A stretch of 64,000 nt of DNA from Streptomyces sp. TBY4 (GTDB lineage: Bacteria; Actinomycetota; Actinomycetes; Streptomycetales; Streptomycetaceae). Made by a program: the position numbers and the translations under genes. Positions 15,278 through 22,818 of the stretch are shown here, piece after piece (positions within the stretch are counted from its first letter, which is position 1; the number at the start of each line of letters is the position of its first letter). The notes under the pieces are model-generated. The model was not told the origin of the DNA. It did not search any database and saw only the letters and a list, made by a program, of their open reading frames with translations. The DNA lies in the NCBI RefSeq assembly GCF_024213195.1, contig NZ_JANAVF010000005.1:472542-536541 (forward strand), read 5' to 3'.

Positions 15278-15334
15278 CGGAGGGCGAAGCCCTCCGATCA
15301 CGCAATGCCGGATCCGCCGAGAAGGCGGATCCGG
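15278..15334. terminator. Two adjacent strong hairpins in the central AICE promoter region
   Basis: CGGAGGGC-GAA-GCCCTCCG (15278-15296) and an 11-bp perfect stem with a GAGAA loop (15308-15318 with 15324-15334). They lie between the divergent operons starting at 15124 (minus) and 15698 (plus), and could isolate the two transcription units or shape a leader RNA. Confidence 0.5.
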
Positions 15335-15485
15335 GCAGGCACCTGGCCCGACATGGGCGGTCGGGGTGGTGGCCTGCACCCATCGACCACACCTGCGCAT
15401 GTGGCTGGGTCGGCACGCTCTTCAGTTCTCAAGCAACGGACGCGGCCTTCGTACTCACCCCGCGGGGCTTTCCTCCGGGCGTTCC

Positions 15486-15514
15486 ATGAGGAACATGTAT
15501 TACGTGTTCCTCAT
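15486..15514. promoter_or_regulatory. 10-bp inverted repeat, operator-like
   Basis: ATGAGGAACA (15486-15495), a 9-bp spacer TGTATTACG and the exact complement TGTTCCTCAT (15505-15514). The AT-rich palindrome is unlike its GC-rich surroundings and sits between the two divergent AICE operons. A short hairpin with a T-run (AAGCC-CTTC-GGCTTTTTT) follows near 15541-15557. Confidence 0.55.
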
Positions 15515-15632
15515 CTTGCAGAGAAGGATTCGCTCCGTCAAGCCCTTCGGCTTTTTTGGGGTTCTGCGAGTCCCTCGCTCGATCTGCTTCCAGATTGGCC
15601 TCAGCGGCGAAGACGATCGACCCCGCACATGT

Positions 15633-15677
15633 ACGACTTGTGGACGACTTCGCTACGGTGAAGTCGCACCAAGTCGT
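15633..15677. promoter_or_regulatory. Nested inverted/direct repeat operator before the HTH-DUF5919 gene
   Basis: Four half-sites: ACGACTTG (15633), CGACTTC (15645), GAAGTCG (15660), CAAGTCGT (15670). Outer and inner pairs are exact inverted repeats, and the half-sites on each arm are 11 and 10 bp apart, one helical turn. The array ends 20 bp before ATG 15698, overlapping where the promoter or leader should be. It is a probable binding site for the gene's own product or the KorSA-like repressor. Confidence 0.65.
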
Positions 15678-15697
15678 CCCAGGGGGGAGAGCACGGC

Positions 15698-16468
15698 ATG
15701 GCCAACGAACGACTGCGCGGCGCGATCATCGAGAGCGGCCTGACGCTCGATCAAGTTGGGGCGCGCTTAGGGGTGTCGGCGAAAACGGTGGAGCGCTGGA
15801 TCGGCGATCCGAAGCGCAAGCCCTACCGGCGCTTCCAGTACGCCGCCGCCTCACTGCTTCAGTGCGAGATGTCCTACCTCTGGCCGGAGGAACGGACATC
15901 TGCCGAGGTGACAGAGGCGGGAAACGCAGAGCTGATCAAGCTGTATCCGCACCGCTCCGTCGTACCGAACCGCTTGTGGCCACAGCTCTACGCGAAGGCG
16001 AAGGAGCACTTCGACGTGCTCGTCTACTCCGGCTTCTGGCTCACCGAGGACTCCGCATTCCACCAGGTCGTGAAGGAGAAGTCAGCGGCCGGCGTCTCCA
16101 TCCGCTTCATGCTCGGCGAACCGGAGAGCCCGGCCGTCGCGGTGCGCGGTGCAGATGAGGGCATCGGACCCGCCATGGCCAGCAAGGTTCGGAATGCCCT
16201 CGTCAACTACGGGCCCCTCTTCGGACTCCCGGGGGTGGAGTTCAGGCTGCACGCCACGACCCTCTACAACTCGATCTACCGGGCTGACGACGAGATGCTG
16301 ACCAACGGCCACCTGTACGGGGTCGGCGCGTACATGGCCCCAGTCCTGCACATCCAGCGGGTGCCAGGGGGTGAACTGTTCGATGCGTACGCTGAGAGCA
16401 TCGAACGGGTCTGGGAGTCGGCCAGGCCCATCGCGTCTCCCGTCGACTTCGGAGGTCCACACGCATGA
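15698..16468 (+). CDS. HTH (XRE-type) regulator with DUF5919/PLD-like domain
   Basis: A 256-residue protein. Residues 1-65 are a helix-turn-helix (ERLRGAIIESGLTLDQVGARLGVSAKTVERW). The rest (about 85-250) is the domain I recall as DUF5919: LWPQLYAKAKEHFDVLVYSG, GVSIRFMLGEPES and a closing IYRADDEMLTNGHLYG, resembling a phospholipase-D-like fold without the HKD motif. It has a strong GGGGGGAG ribosome site, and its stop overlaps the NUDIX start by 4 bp. In this AICE position it is a candidate master regulator of excision/transfer, analogous in role to pSAM2 Pra, though not shown to be homologous. Confidence 0.8.
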   Translation: MANERLRGAIIESGLTLDQVGARLGVSAKTVERWIGDPKRKPYRRFQYAAASLLQCEMSYLWPEERTSAEVTEAGNAELIKLYPHRSVVPNRLWPQLYAKAKEHFDVLVYSGFWLTEDSAFHQVVKEKSAAGVSIRFMLGEPESPAVAVRGADEGIGPAMASKVRNALVNYGPLFGLPGVEFRLHATTLYNSIYRADDEMLTNGHLYGVGAYMAPVLHIQRVPGGELFDAYAESIERVWESARPIASPVDFGGPHA

Positions 16469-16938
16469 GCCGAATCGACTACTTCCGCGACCCCAACGCG
16501 CCGGCCGCCAACTCCGTGGTCCCCTCGGTCACCGCGGTCGTCCGTGACGATGCCGGACGGCTGCTCATCATCCACAAGACCGACAACGACCTGTGGGCGC
16601 TTCCCGGAGGTGGCCACGACATCGGCGAGAGCATCGGCGACACGGTCGTACGGGAGGTGGAGGAGGAAACGGGGATCACGGTCGAGATCGACAGTATCTC
16701 GGGCCTCTACACCGACCCTCAGCACGTGCTCGCGTACGACGATGGGGAAGTGCGGCAGCAGTTCTCGATCTGCTTCCGCGCCCACCCGACCGGCGGTTCG
16801 CTTCGGACGAGTAGCGAGTCGAAAGAGGTCCGCTGGATGGATCCGGCGGACCTCGACGACCTAGATATCCACCCGTCCATGAGGCTGCGCATCCAGCACG
16901 GTCTGGACGACTCGCGGAGTGCGCCCTACATCGGCTGA
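16465..16938 (+). CDS. NUDIX hydrolase, Pif-like
   Basis: A 157-residue NUDIX protein with an intact box at residues 49-71: GGHDIGE then REVEEETGI, matching Gx5Ex7REUxEExGU. NUDIX enzymes hydrolyse nucleoside diphosphates linked to another moiety. In pSAM2 the NUDIX protein Pif in recipient cells blocks redundant transfer, so an immunity or signalling role is plausible here; the actual substrate is not visible. It is translationally coupled to the HTH-DUF5919 regulator upstream and its 3' end overlaps the convergent HD gene by 13 bp. Confidence 0.88.
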   Translation: MSRIDYFRDPNAPAANSVVPSVTAVVRDDAGRLLIIHKTDNDLWALPGGGHDIGESIGDTVVREVEEETGITVEIDSISGLYTDPQHVLAYDDGEVRQQFSICFRAHPTGGSLRTSSESKEVRWMDPADLDDLDIHPSMRLRIQHGLDDSRSAPYIG

Positions 16939-17495
16939 TCTCCGGTGGCCGCCTTGGCCATACGGGATTCCACACGCTCCGCGGCTGCGTGGATCTCCGG
17001 TGCCGCCCGCTGGATGAAGCGGCCAACGATCGTGTCCGGCCCGTACCGCTCCACGATCTCGGCCAGCCGTCGCGTCGGCGTGGTGTGGAGCCCGTCCGGC
17101 GTAGTCGTCATGTCGCAGAACAGGAGCGCGTCCACGAGGTCGGGGCGTTCCAGCTCGAACTCGCTCTCCAGCTCGTGCCGGAGCCCTCGCTCCTCGGCCT
17201 CCAGGAGGGCGCAGGAGTGATGGGCCACGAGGCGGACAACCCGTTCGTCCGCGCCCTCCTGGTCGCGGAGGAACCGGGCCCCGTCCAGCGGGTGGAAGCC
17301 GGTGGTGGCGAGGCTCGGCGAGTAGCCGATGTCGTGCAGCACCGCAGCTGCTTCCAGCAGCTCCGCATCGGCGCTGAGGATCGGTCCCAGGGAGCGAGCG
17401 CGCTCGGCGACCCCGAGCGAGTGCACCCATCGGCGCGGCAGCGGATCAGACAGCAGCAATTCGGAGAGCGAGTACGCCCACGTAGTCAGTCCCAT
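16926..17495 (-). CDS. HD-domain phosphohydrolase
   Basis: About 189 residues from ATG 17495 (an in-frame TTG lies three codons earlier; neither has a strong ribosome site). HD-superfamily metal ligands are visible: His in WVHSLGVAERA, the HD pair in AVLHDIGYSP, the His pair in LVAHHSCALLEAEERG and a later Asp in DALLFCDMTTTPDG. HD proteins of this type cleave phosphate esters, often nucleotides. A co-occurring NUDIX/HD pair suggests nucleotide-based control or immunity in the AICE. It lies directly after the GntR-type gene and is probably co-transcribed with it. Confidence 0.82.
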   Translation of the reverse strand: MGLTTWAYSLSELLLSDPLPRRWVHSLGVAERARSLGPILSADAELLEAAAVLHDIGYSPSLATTGFHPLDGARFLRDQEGADERVVRLVAHHSCALLEAEERGLRHELESEFELERPDLVDALLFCDMTTTPDGLHTTPTRRLAEIVERYGPDTIVGRFIQRAAPEIHAAAERVESRMAKAATGDQPM

Positions 17496-17506
17496 GACGG
17501 CCAAGG

Positions 17507-17953
17507 CTACGGCCGGCCGGTCTGAGTGGGGAGGTCACGTACGGTGCGCCCCTTGCCGTGGACAGTGTCGAGCAAGCCAGTCCCCTCCATCTGAGCAAGG
17601 GCACGGCGCACCGCCGTGCGGGATACGCCGAAGCGCTCGCAGAGCTTCGCCTCGGACGGGTACGCATCTCCGATCGCGAGCGGTTCTTCTGCGATCAGAT
17701 CAGTCATCCGCTCCGCAAGGGATCGCCGGTCGCCGCCTCGCGCAACGCGCCACCCGATCCCGGGCGCCGACTCTAGGGTCCCCTCAGCTTCGAGGACCTT
17801 AAGAGCTCGTCGAATCGTGTTCCTGGAAACGCCGTGCTCGCGGACGAGATCGGCCTCGGATGGGAGCACGTCAACGATGACGCCCTCTTCGACCCTTTTA
17901 CGCAGTGCTTCCGAGATGACCAGGTAGGTCCCCCGCGGACTGACCTCCGACAC
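17507..17953 (-). CDS. GntR-type regulator with two winged-helix domains (KorSA-like)
   Basis: A 148-residue protein from GTG 17953, which has GGGAGAG four bases upstream. It contains two successive GntR winged helices and no effector domain: first LPSEADLVREHGVSRNTIRRALKVLEAEGTL, then YPSEAKLCERFGVSRTAVRRALAQMEGTGLL. GntR-family KorSA of pSAM2 represses the activator gene and itself to keep the element quiet; the same position and context suggest that job here. Two DNA-binding domains in one chain could read paired half-sites such as those at 15633-15677. An open frame continues ~70 codons upstream, but it lacks coding character. Confidence 0.8.
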   Translation of the reverse strand: MSEVSPRGTYLVISEALRKRVEEGVIVDVLPSEADLVREHGVSRNTIRRALKVLEAEGTLESAPGIGWRVARGGDRRSLAERMTDLIAEEPLAIGDAYPSEAKLCERFGVSRTAVRRALAQMEGTGLLDTVHGKGRTVRDLPTQTGRP

Positions 17954-18198
17954 TTGCTCTCCCGTCTGTGTGATGGCTCGCCGCCAAGAGTGCCACGCAC
18001 TCTCGGCGACGGGCCGAACCACTGCCTCAAGCCCGCCTACAGAACCGGGCAGACACCCGAGGATCCCTACATCGCTGGAACCTACGCCGACCACACGCGG
18101 ACAACAAACCTCTGACCATTTCACGCCTTTCACCCACCTCCATCTGCCCAAACTGAGAAGATGACGCCCACTCATCTAATCCGAGCTGGAGGTCCTTG

Positions 18199-19500
18199 AT
18201 GGCTACATCACCTACTTCATTCACGGTGGATAAAGAATCCCTCCTCGTCGGCGTTCGGCTGCTCTTCCCGGACGCCGAAGGAACTGACGACGGCATCGTC
18301 ATAAAAGATGGCTTGACTATCGCTGGTCGCACAATAGACCGCATCAAGACAAGCGAGATCGACGAGATAGCCAAGACCCTACGAGAATGCATCTCAGTCA
18401 GCACAAGCGCAGTCCACTGGACAGACAAGGCCGAATTTACGGTCATCCCGCTCAACGATCACGGATTCTTTGACGGAATCTTCGGAGAACGGCAAATTGG
18501 GGAACAGGGCGAAGAAGGAGTCTCCTACAAGGTAGGAAAGCCATCTTCAGTTTTTATCGCGCACCTGCTTTGCTCGCTGGCACAGAATAGCGAAGTACTG
18601 AAGACGCCGCGCTGGAATGGCATCAAAAGGCGTACTCGCATGGTACGAAACAACCCAAAATACAGAAACCTTGAGCCCATCGATGGCCTGCTCGACTTGA
18701 TCGCGGAACTCGTCATGACCACCACACTGCAGATCGACGCGAGCAAGCCGAGAGTCGATTTCGACACCCTCGCCAACGGATTTCTATTCCATGCCGCATA
18801 CAACCTTGACGCGGCAGCACGCCTTGGAAGCGATTCCACCTTTGGTCCGCCGAGGATCCAAAGAGTTCGCCGAATGAAGGAGCTGGAGCTCGACGCTCCA
18901 CGCCAGTCCTACAACACTGATCTAATCCACCACTACCTCATGGGCGTTGCGGCAGAAATCCCCCTCCTTGAATACCTGTCCTACTACCACATCGCCGAAC
19001 ATTTCTTCGAGAAAGTATTCAATGACGACTTGATTGAACAGGTAAGGAAAGGCATCACAGATCCATCCTTCTCGGTCCGCCGCGCAAAAGATATTCAATC
19101 GATAATCAAGACCGTCAATTCGGCACAGAAGCAAGTAAGGGAGGAGGGTGGAGTCAATGAGCAGCGCGCTCTCGAACTCGTCCTCGCAAAGTTCATCGAC
19201 ATTGACCGGCTCATCTCGGATCTGAACGCATGGGACGGAACGCTCGTAGCGCACTACAAGACCACCGGGGTCCCATTTGCCGACGCAGGAAGAGTGGACC
19301 TCCAGGCGACCGACAGTAATGAAATAAAGAAAGCTCTCGCAAAGCGCATCTACAAGGTGAGAAATTCTCTAGTGCACGCAAAAGACGGCGCGCTTCCCAG
19401 ATATGCGCCCTTCGCCCACGACGCCGAACTCTCCAAAGAAATCCCTCTAATTCGATTCACTTCAGAGCAGATTGTTATCGCACACGGGAAGGCCCTTTAA
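18199..19500 (+). CDS. HEPN-motif cargo protein, putative RNase/antiphage factor
   Basis: A 433-residue protein from ATG 18199 (GGAGG six bases upstream; a TTG one codon earlier is too close). Near the C-terminus KRIYKVRNSLVHAKDG carries R388-x4-H393, the Rx4-6H catalytic pair of HEPN ribonucleases, in a helical context. The preceding LEYLSYYHIAEHFFEKVF matches helices seen in HEPN domains of abortive-infection proteins. The N-terminal ~250 residues are an unrecognised mixed domain. Codon usage is much more AT-rich than its neighbours (many AAA, ATA, AAT, TTT), pointing to recent acquisition. It is alone next to attR, the classic cargo slot, with no partner antitoxin. Toxin/defence function is inferred. 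Confidence 0.6.
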   Translation: MATSPTSFTVDKESLLVGVRLLFPDAEGTDDGIVIKDGLTIAGRTIDRIKTSEIDEIAKTLRECISVSTSAVHWTDKAEFTVIPLNDHGFFDGIFGERQIGEQGEEGVSYKVGKPSSVFIAHLLCSLAQNSEVLKTPRWNGIKRRTRMVRNNPKYRNLEPIDGLLDLIAELVMTTTLQIDASKPRVDFDTLANGFLFHAAYNLDAAARLGSDSTFGPPRIQRVRRMKELELDAPRQSYNTDLIHHYLMGVAAEIPLLEYLSYYHIAEHFFEKVFNDDLIEQVRKGITDPSFSVRRAKDIQSIIKTVNSAQKQVREEGGVNEQRALELVLAKFIDIDRLISDLNAWDGTLVAHYKTTGVPFADAGRVDLQATDSNEIKKALAKRIYKVRNSLVHAKDGALPRYAPFAHDAELSKEIPLIRFTSEQIVIAHGKAL

Positions 19501-19838
19501 TCCACGGTTTCAGCGCAGTCTGCTGCCCACATCCGGAGCGGCATTAGCCGTGACCAGCGGCCACGTGAGTGGCTGTGCCTGAAGGCCTCGACCGCATGCA
19601 GATCTGCGAGTCCTACGGGGCAGGAAGGTTCCCGCTTGCTTCAGAACAAAGCGCTCGCCAACCCATCCGGAAGTCTGCCGCCCCCTAAGGCATGAGCCGG
19701 CGCGTCTCAGTTCCCGTCTCGTTCATCCCCGTACCCGGCCGTCCGAAGCCGTTCACGCAGCTGTGGTGATCTCTGGACGCGTACGGGATTGAACGTCCTC
19801 GAACGCGCCCGAATCATGCGCTGCCTGACGTGGACAAA
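19501..19838. other. Intergenic right end of the AICE
   Basis: No convincing gene. It holds the second copy of CGTCTCAGTTCCCGTCTC (19703-19720) and leads to attR. The promoter and terminator of the cargo gene are not recognisable. Confidence 0.5.
19703..19720. repeat. 18-bp repeat near attR (candidate integrase arm site)
   Basis: Exact copy of 3598-3615 in the same orientation, 119 bp inside attR as against 65 bp inside attL. Confidence 0.6.
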
Positions 19839-19881
19839 CCTGCAAAGCGAGTTACGCCGGTTCGATTCCGGTCACGGCTTC
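19839..19881. repeat. attR: 43-bp copy of the 3' half of tRNA-Cys
   Basis: Identical to 3491-3533. The bases to the left do not continue the tRNA (ACAAA instead of the anticodon stem), so this is a truncated tRNA copy marking the right boundary of the AICE. Confidence 0.95.
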
Positions 19882-19888
19882 CGGACCG

Positions 19889-19926
19889 AAGGCCGCTCAG
19901 GGGAAGGCGCTCCCCTGAGCGGTCTT
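19889..19926 (-). terminator. 15-bp stem terminator beside attR
   Basis: 19889-19903 pairs with 19912-19926 with a single G-U pair and an 8-nt loop. It lies ~35 bp beyond the lipoprotein stop codon (19961, minus). Before integration it would have been the terminator just downstream of tRNA-Cys. Confidence 0.75.
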
Positions 19927-19960
19927 CGCCGTCTCCTCGCAGCCATCCGGCCGGTACCCG

Positions 19961-20515
19961 TTACGCGGCGCAGCGCAACTGCTTCGTGGCGAACTGGTGG
20001 AACGGCTCCATCATCTCGGTGAAATAGGCTCGCGGATCCTCCGGCTTGCCCACCCCGGAGCCGCTGGTAAGGACCAGCTCCACCTTGAAGGCGCCCTCGG
20101 GGCTGTTGCACGTGAAGGAAATCGCCGCGCCGCTGTCCCAGACGATCCCACCGCTTCCGATCGTGATCCTGTCGGGATTCTCCTTCTCCCAGCTGAACCA
20201 ATGGAAGTTCTGCTCCACCGAAATCCGCGAGGCACGGGCGCTGAAACGGGTGTCCCCATCGACATAGAGGTGACACGAGGTCCCCTTGTCGTTCTGGGGC
20301 AGAGCGAACACGGCCGGCGAATCGTCACGGACCTTGTTTCCGTTGCCGGCCGTCCGGGCCACGTCCTTGCCCGCGAAGGCGCCCACACCCCAGCAGACAC
20401 GGTCCGGCAGCGGTGCCGCGCCCGGTCCTGTCCGGCCTGAGCATGCGGACAGGACCAGGACCAGGACCGCGGTGATCGCGCTCGCGGCGAAGCCGGGGAA
20501 CGGCTTGAGCGCCAT
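19961..20515 (-). CDS. Secreted lipoprotein of the type VII accessory cluster
   Basis: A 184-residue protein from ATG 20515 with a signal peptide and lipobox LSAC (Cys25). The mature part has four further cysteines (RVCWGVG, TSCHLYV, FTCNSP, LRCAA) that could form two disulfides. The pattern resembles small Streptomyces lipoproteins of DUF3558-like type often found beside ESX-like genes, but I cannot name the family firmly. It follows the large WXG protein by one base and is the last gene of that operon. Confidence 0.7.
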   Translation of the reverse strand: MALKPFPGFAASAITAVLVLVLSACSGRTGPGAAPLPDRVCWGVGAFAGKDVARTAGNGNKVRDDSPAVFALPQNDKGTSCHLYVDGDTRFSARASRISVEQNFHWFSWEKENPDRITIGSGGIVWDSGAAISFTCNSPEGAFKVELVLTSGSGVGKPEDPRAYFTEMMEPFHQFATKQLRCAA

Positions 20516-20516
20516 A

Positions 20517-22802
20517 TCAGGAACCCGCCTTGCCGGAGGCCATGAGATTCCGGCCCGTCGAATGCGCGGTCCCGGTCTCCCTCGACGCACCCAGCTTGAG
20601 GTCGTCGATGTCCGTGGCCGTCATGTCCGAGCCCCTGGCCGCATTCGCGACGGCAGCCGCCGCCGCCTTGCCGGCCGCCGCCTCCGCATCCGCGTAGTTG
20701 GCCATGACCCCCTTCTCGGTCTTTCCCGTCTTCTCCGCCACGTCTTCCTTCGCGCTGTCGACGACGGCCTCGGTGATGTCCTCCTGGAGCCATTCGACGA
20801 CGTCGCCTGCCAGCGGGACCAACTCCAGGTATTTCCCGCCCGCCATGGTGATACCGCGGTTGACCCACTTGGCGCTGTCCTCGACGCCCTTCACATACTC
20901 TTCGTTCGCATGGGCGGCAGTTCCATAAGTACCCTGCGCCCTGGCCTCGGAAAGCATGCCCGCGATCTGACCACCCGGATTGACGGCATTGGCGATCGCG
21001 GTGTCCAGCTGCGAATGGTCGGCGCGGTGCGCGATGACCTCGCTGACCAAGGCCGTCGTGTGGGTCTGCTGAGCGGTGGTGATCACTCCGTACGCTTCGG
21101 GATCCTGAGCCACCACCCCCAAGAACCGCGCCATGTCGGACTTCTTGAAGTCGGCCTGCTCGCCGAAGGTCTTGATCTCCTGCGTACTGTTCGCGGCGGT
21201 TGCCTGCAGGTCGGGCATGTACTCGGCGGCCATGCGTCCGAAGCTGCCGGACAGGCCGCCCAGCGCGGTCGGCTCGTCGGAGGTCGGCTTGGCCACGAGC
21301 TCCGGATTGTCGCTGATCTTCGCGACGACCCGTTCCATGACGTCCGTCATCGGGCCGGTGTGCGGCACGGGCTTCGCATCCTCGTCGCCCGCCGCGCGGC
21401 CCGACACGGCCGCTTCCAGGGCGCCACCGAGCGCCTCCTGCGCCGCGTGCGGGTCGCCGGCCCTCGCCATGTCGAAGCCGTCCGCGTACGGCTTCTTGTC
21501 GAGCATGTAGTCGACCACGCCCTGGTCCTTGCCGTGCTGTCCGCCGACCGGCTTGTCGTCCTTGGTGACGATGCCGTCGCCGTTCGAGTCCTCGCGGACC
21601 GGCTCGTTGAAGAACGCGGTCGCCGCGTCCGGGTTGTTGCCCAGCGCCTCCATCAGGCCCGTCAGCGGGTAGAAGCCCCGGCCGCCGCCCTCGCCCTGGT
21701 TGAGGACCGAGTCGAGGCCGTACGGGGTGTGGTACTCCCACGCCTTCGGATCCTTGCGGTCCATGGCGACCATGTCGCGGCCGACCGCGGTCAGGAACTC
21801 CTTGTCGTACGCGCCCTCGCGGATCAGCGCACCGAGCGCCTGATAGCCGTAGATCGTCGTCACACCGCCGGTGACCTGCATCTCCTTGCGGCCGGCCTTC
21901 ATCAGCTGGGCCGTCCACGCGGCGTCGAGGTGGTTCGGCACGTCCTTGTGCGTGGCCAGGCCGAGCATCGCGCCCATGTCGCTCTGGATGTTCGCGACCA
22001 TGAGGGCGCGGTCCCTGCCGGCGACGCCGAGGCTCGTGGCGTCCAGGGACATGGTGGCGTACATGTCGAGCGTGCCCTCGGCGCCGATCGTCCGGTAGAA
22101 GCCCGTCGCGAACTCCGGGTCCTCGCGATTGTCGTCGAGCAGGTCCTCCAACTCGCGCAGCGCCTCGGGATTGCGGGCCGTGCCCCCGTCACCCGTGACC
22201 TTCCTCATCAACGCTGCTGCGCGGTCAGCTTGTTCGGCGTCGAGCGTGGCGTACTTCGGTGCGGTGAAGTCGTTGTCGTCCGCGACGTTGGCCTGGAGCG
22301 CGCGCACGAGGGAGTCGTCCGCGTCCTGGGCGTCCTCGACGGCCCGGTTGACCCGGTCCTGCCACAGGCCCCGGTTCCTGCGGAGGGTCTCCTGATAGTC
22401 CGGGTCGTGCTGGGCCGCGAAACGTTCCTGCGGGTCGGCGAGCGGGATGGCGGAGACCCTCCCGCTCTCGTCTATCCGAAAACCGGCGGCCGGGGCGTCC
22501 GCGACCAGCTTCTCGATCTGCTCCTGGACCGCCTTGAGGGTGGCGTGGCCGTCGGTGAGCAGGAGGTGGATGCCCTTGGCCTGCCGGGCCGCGTCGTCGA
22601 ACTCCTTGGCCGTCTTGTCGACGAACGGGCGGGCCACGCCCGCGGTGACCCCGCTCCACTGAGCCCTGTCCGACTTGGCCTTCATCCCGCTGCGCGCCGA
22701 CTCCGCCAGCTCGTCCAGCTTCTTGACCATCGCGGCCCAGTCGGTGATCGCGGTCTGGAGCGGGCCCAGGGGCGCGTTCACCACGTTCTCGTACGTCAGC
22801 AC
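20517..22802 (-). CDS. Large WXG-containing protein (DUF6571-like)
   Basis: A 761-residue helical protein. The N-terminal ~100 residues are a WXG100-like hairpin with W49-S50-G51 (RAQWSGVTAGVARPFVDKTAKEF). The middle (about 190-600) is a long helical domain with LRELEDLLDDNREDPEFATGFYRTIGAEGTL, matching what I recall as DUF6571 of Streptomyces. There is an acidic loop DSNGDGIVTKDD resembling an EF-hand-type Ca site. It has no signal peptide, so export would rely on a type VII system. The layout recalls polymorphic-toxin carriers, but no toxin domain is recognisable at the C-terminus. Confidence 0.75.
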   Translation of the reverse strand: MLTYENVVNAPLGPLQTAITDWAAMVKKLDELAESARSGMKAKSDRAQWSGVTAGVARPFVDKTAKEFDDAARQAKGIHLLLTDGHATLKAVQEQIEKLVADAPAAGFRIDESGRVSAIPLADPQERFAAQHDPDYQETLRRNRGLWQDRVNRAVEDAQDADDSLVRALQANVADDNDFTAPKYATLDAEQADRAAALMRKVTGDGGTARNPEALRELEDLLDDNREDPEFATGFYRTIGAEGTLDMYATMSLDATSLGVAGRDRALMVANIQSDMGAMLGLATHKDVPNHLDAAWTAQLMKAGRKEMQVTGGVTTIYGYQALGALIREGAYDKEFLTAVGRDMVAMDRKDPKAWEYHTPYGLDSVLNQGEGGGRGFYPLTGLMEALGNNPDAATAFFNEPVREDSNGDGIVTKDDKPVGGQHGKDQGVVDYMLDKKPYADGFDMARAGDPHAAQEALGGALEAAVSGRAAGDEDAKPVPHTGPMTDVMERVVAKISDNPELVAKPTSDEPTALGGLSGSFGRMAAEYMPDLQATAANSTQEIKTFGEQADFKKSDMARFLGVVAQDPEAYGVITTAQQTHTTALVSEVIAHRADHSQLDTAIANAVNPGGQIAGMLSEARAQGTYGTAAHANEEYVKGVEDSAKWVNRGITMAGGKYLELVPLAGDVVEWLQEDITEAVVDSAKEDVAEKTGKTEKGVMANYADAEAAAGKAAAAAVANAARGSDMTATDIDDLKLGASRETGTAHSTGRNLMASGKAGS

Positions 22803-22818
22803 CGGTCCGCCGCCTTCA

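Larger units (their letters stand above)
3491..19881. mobile_element. AICE integrated in tRNA-Cys
   Basis: About 16.4 kb bounded by exact 43-bp direct repeats, one covering the 3' half of tRNA-Cys and the other at 19839-19881. Gene content and order are those of pSAM2/SLP1-like actinomycete integrative and conjugative elements: int and xis next to the tRNA, a replication module, a TraB-type FtsK translocase with small spread-type membrane proteins, a GntR-type KorSA-like repressor and a Pif-like NUDIX protein. All core genes look intact except one frameshifted small gene, so the element may still be mobile. An AT-richer cargo gene sits at the attR end. Confidence 0.95.
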
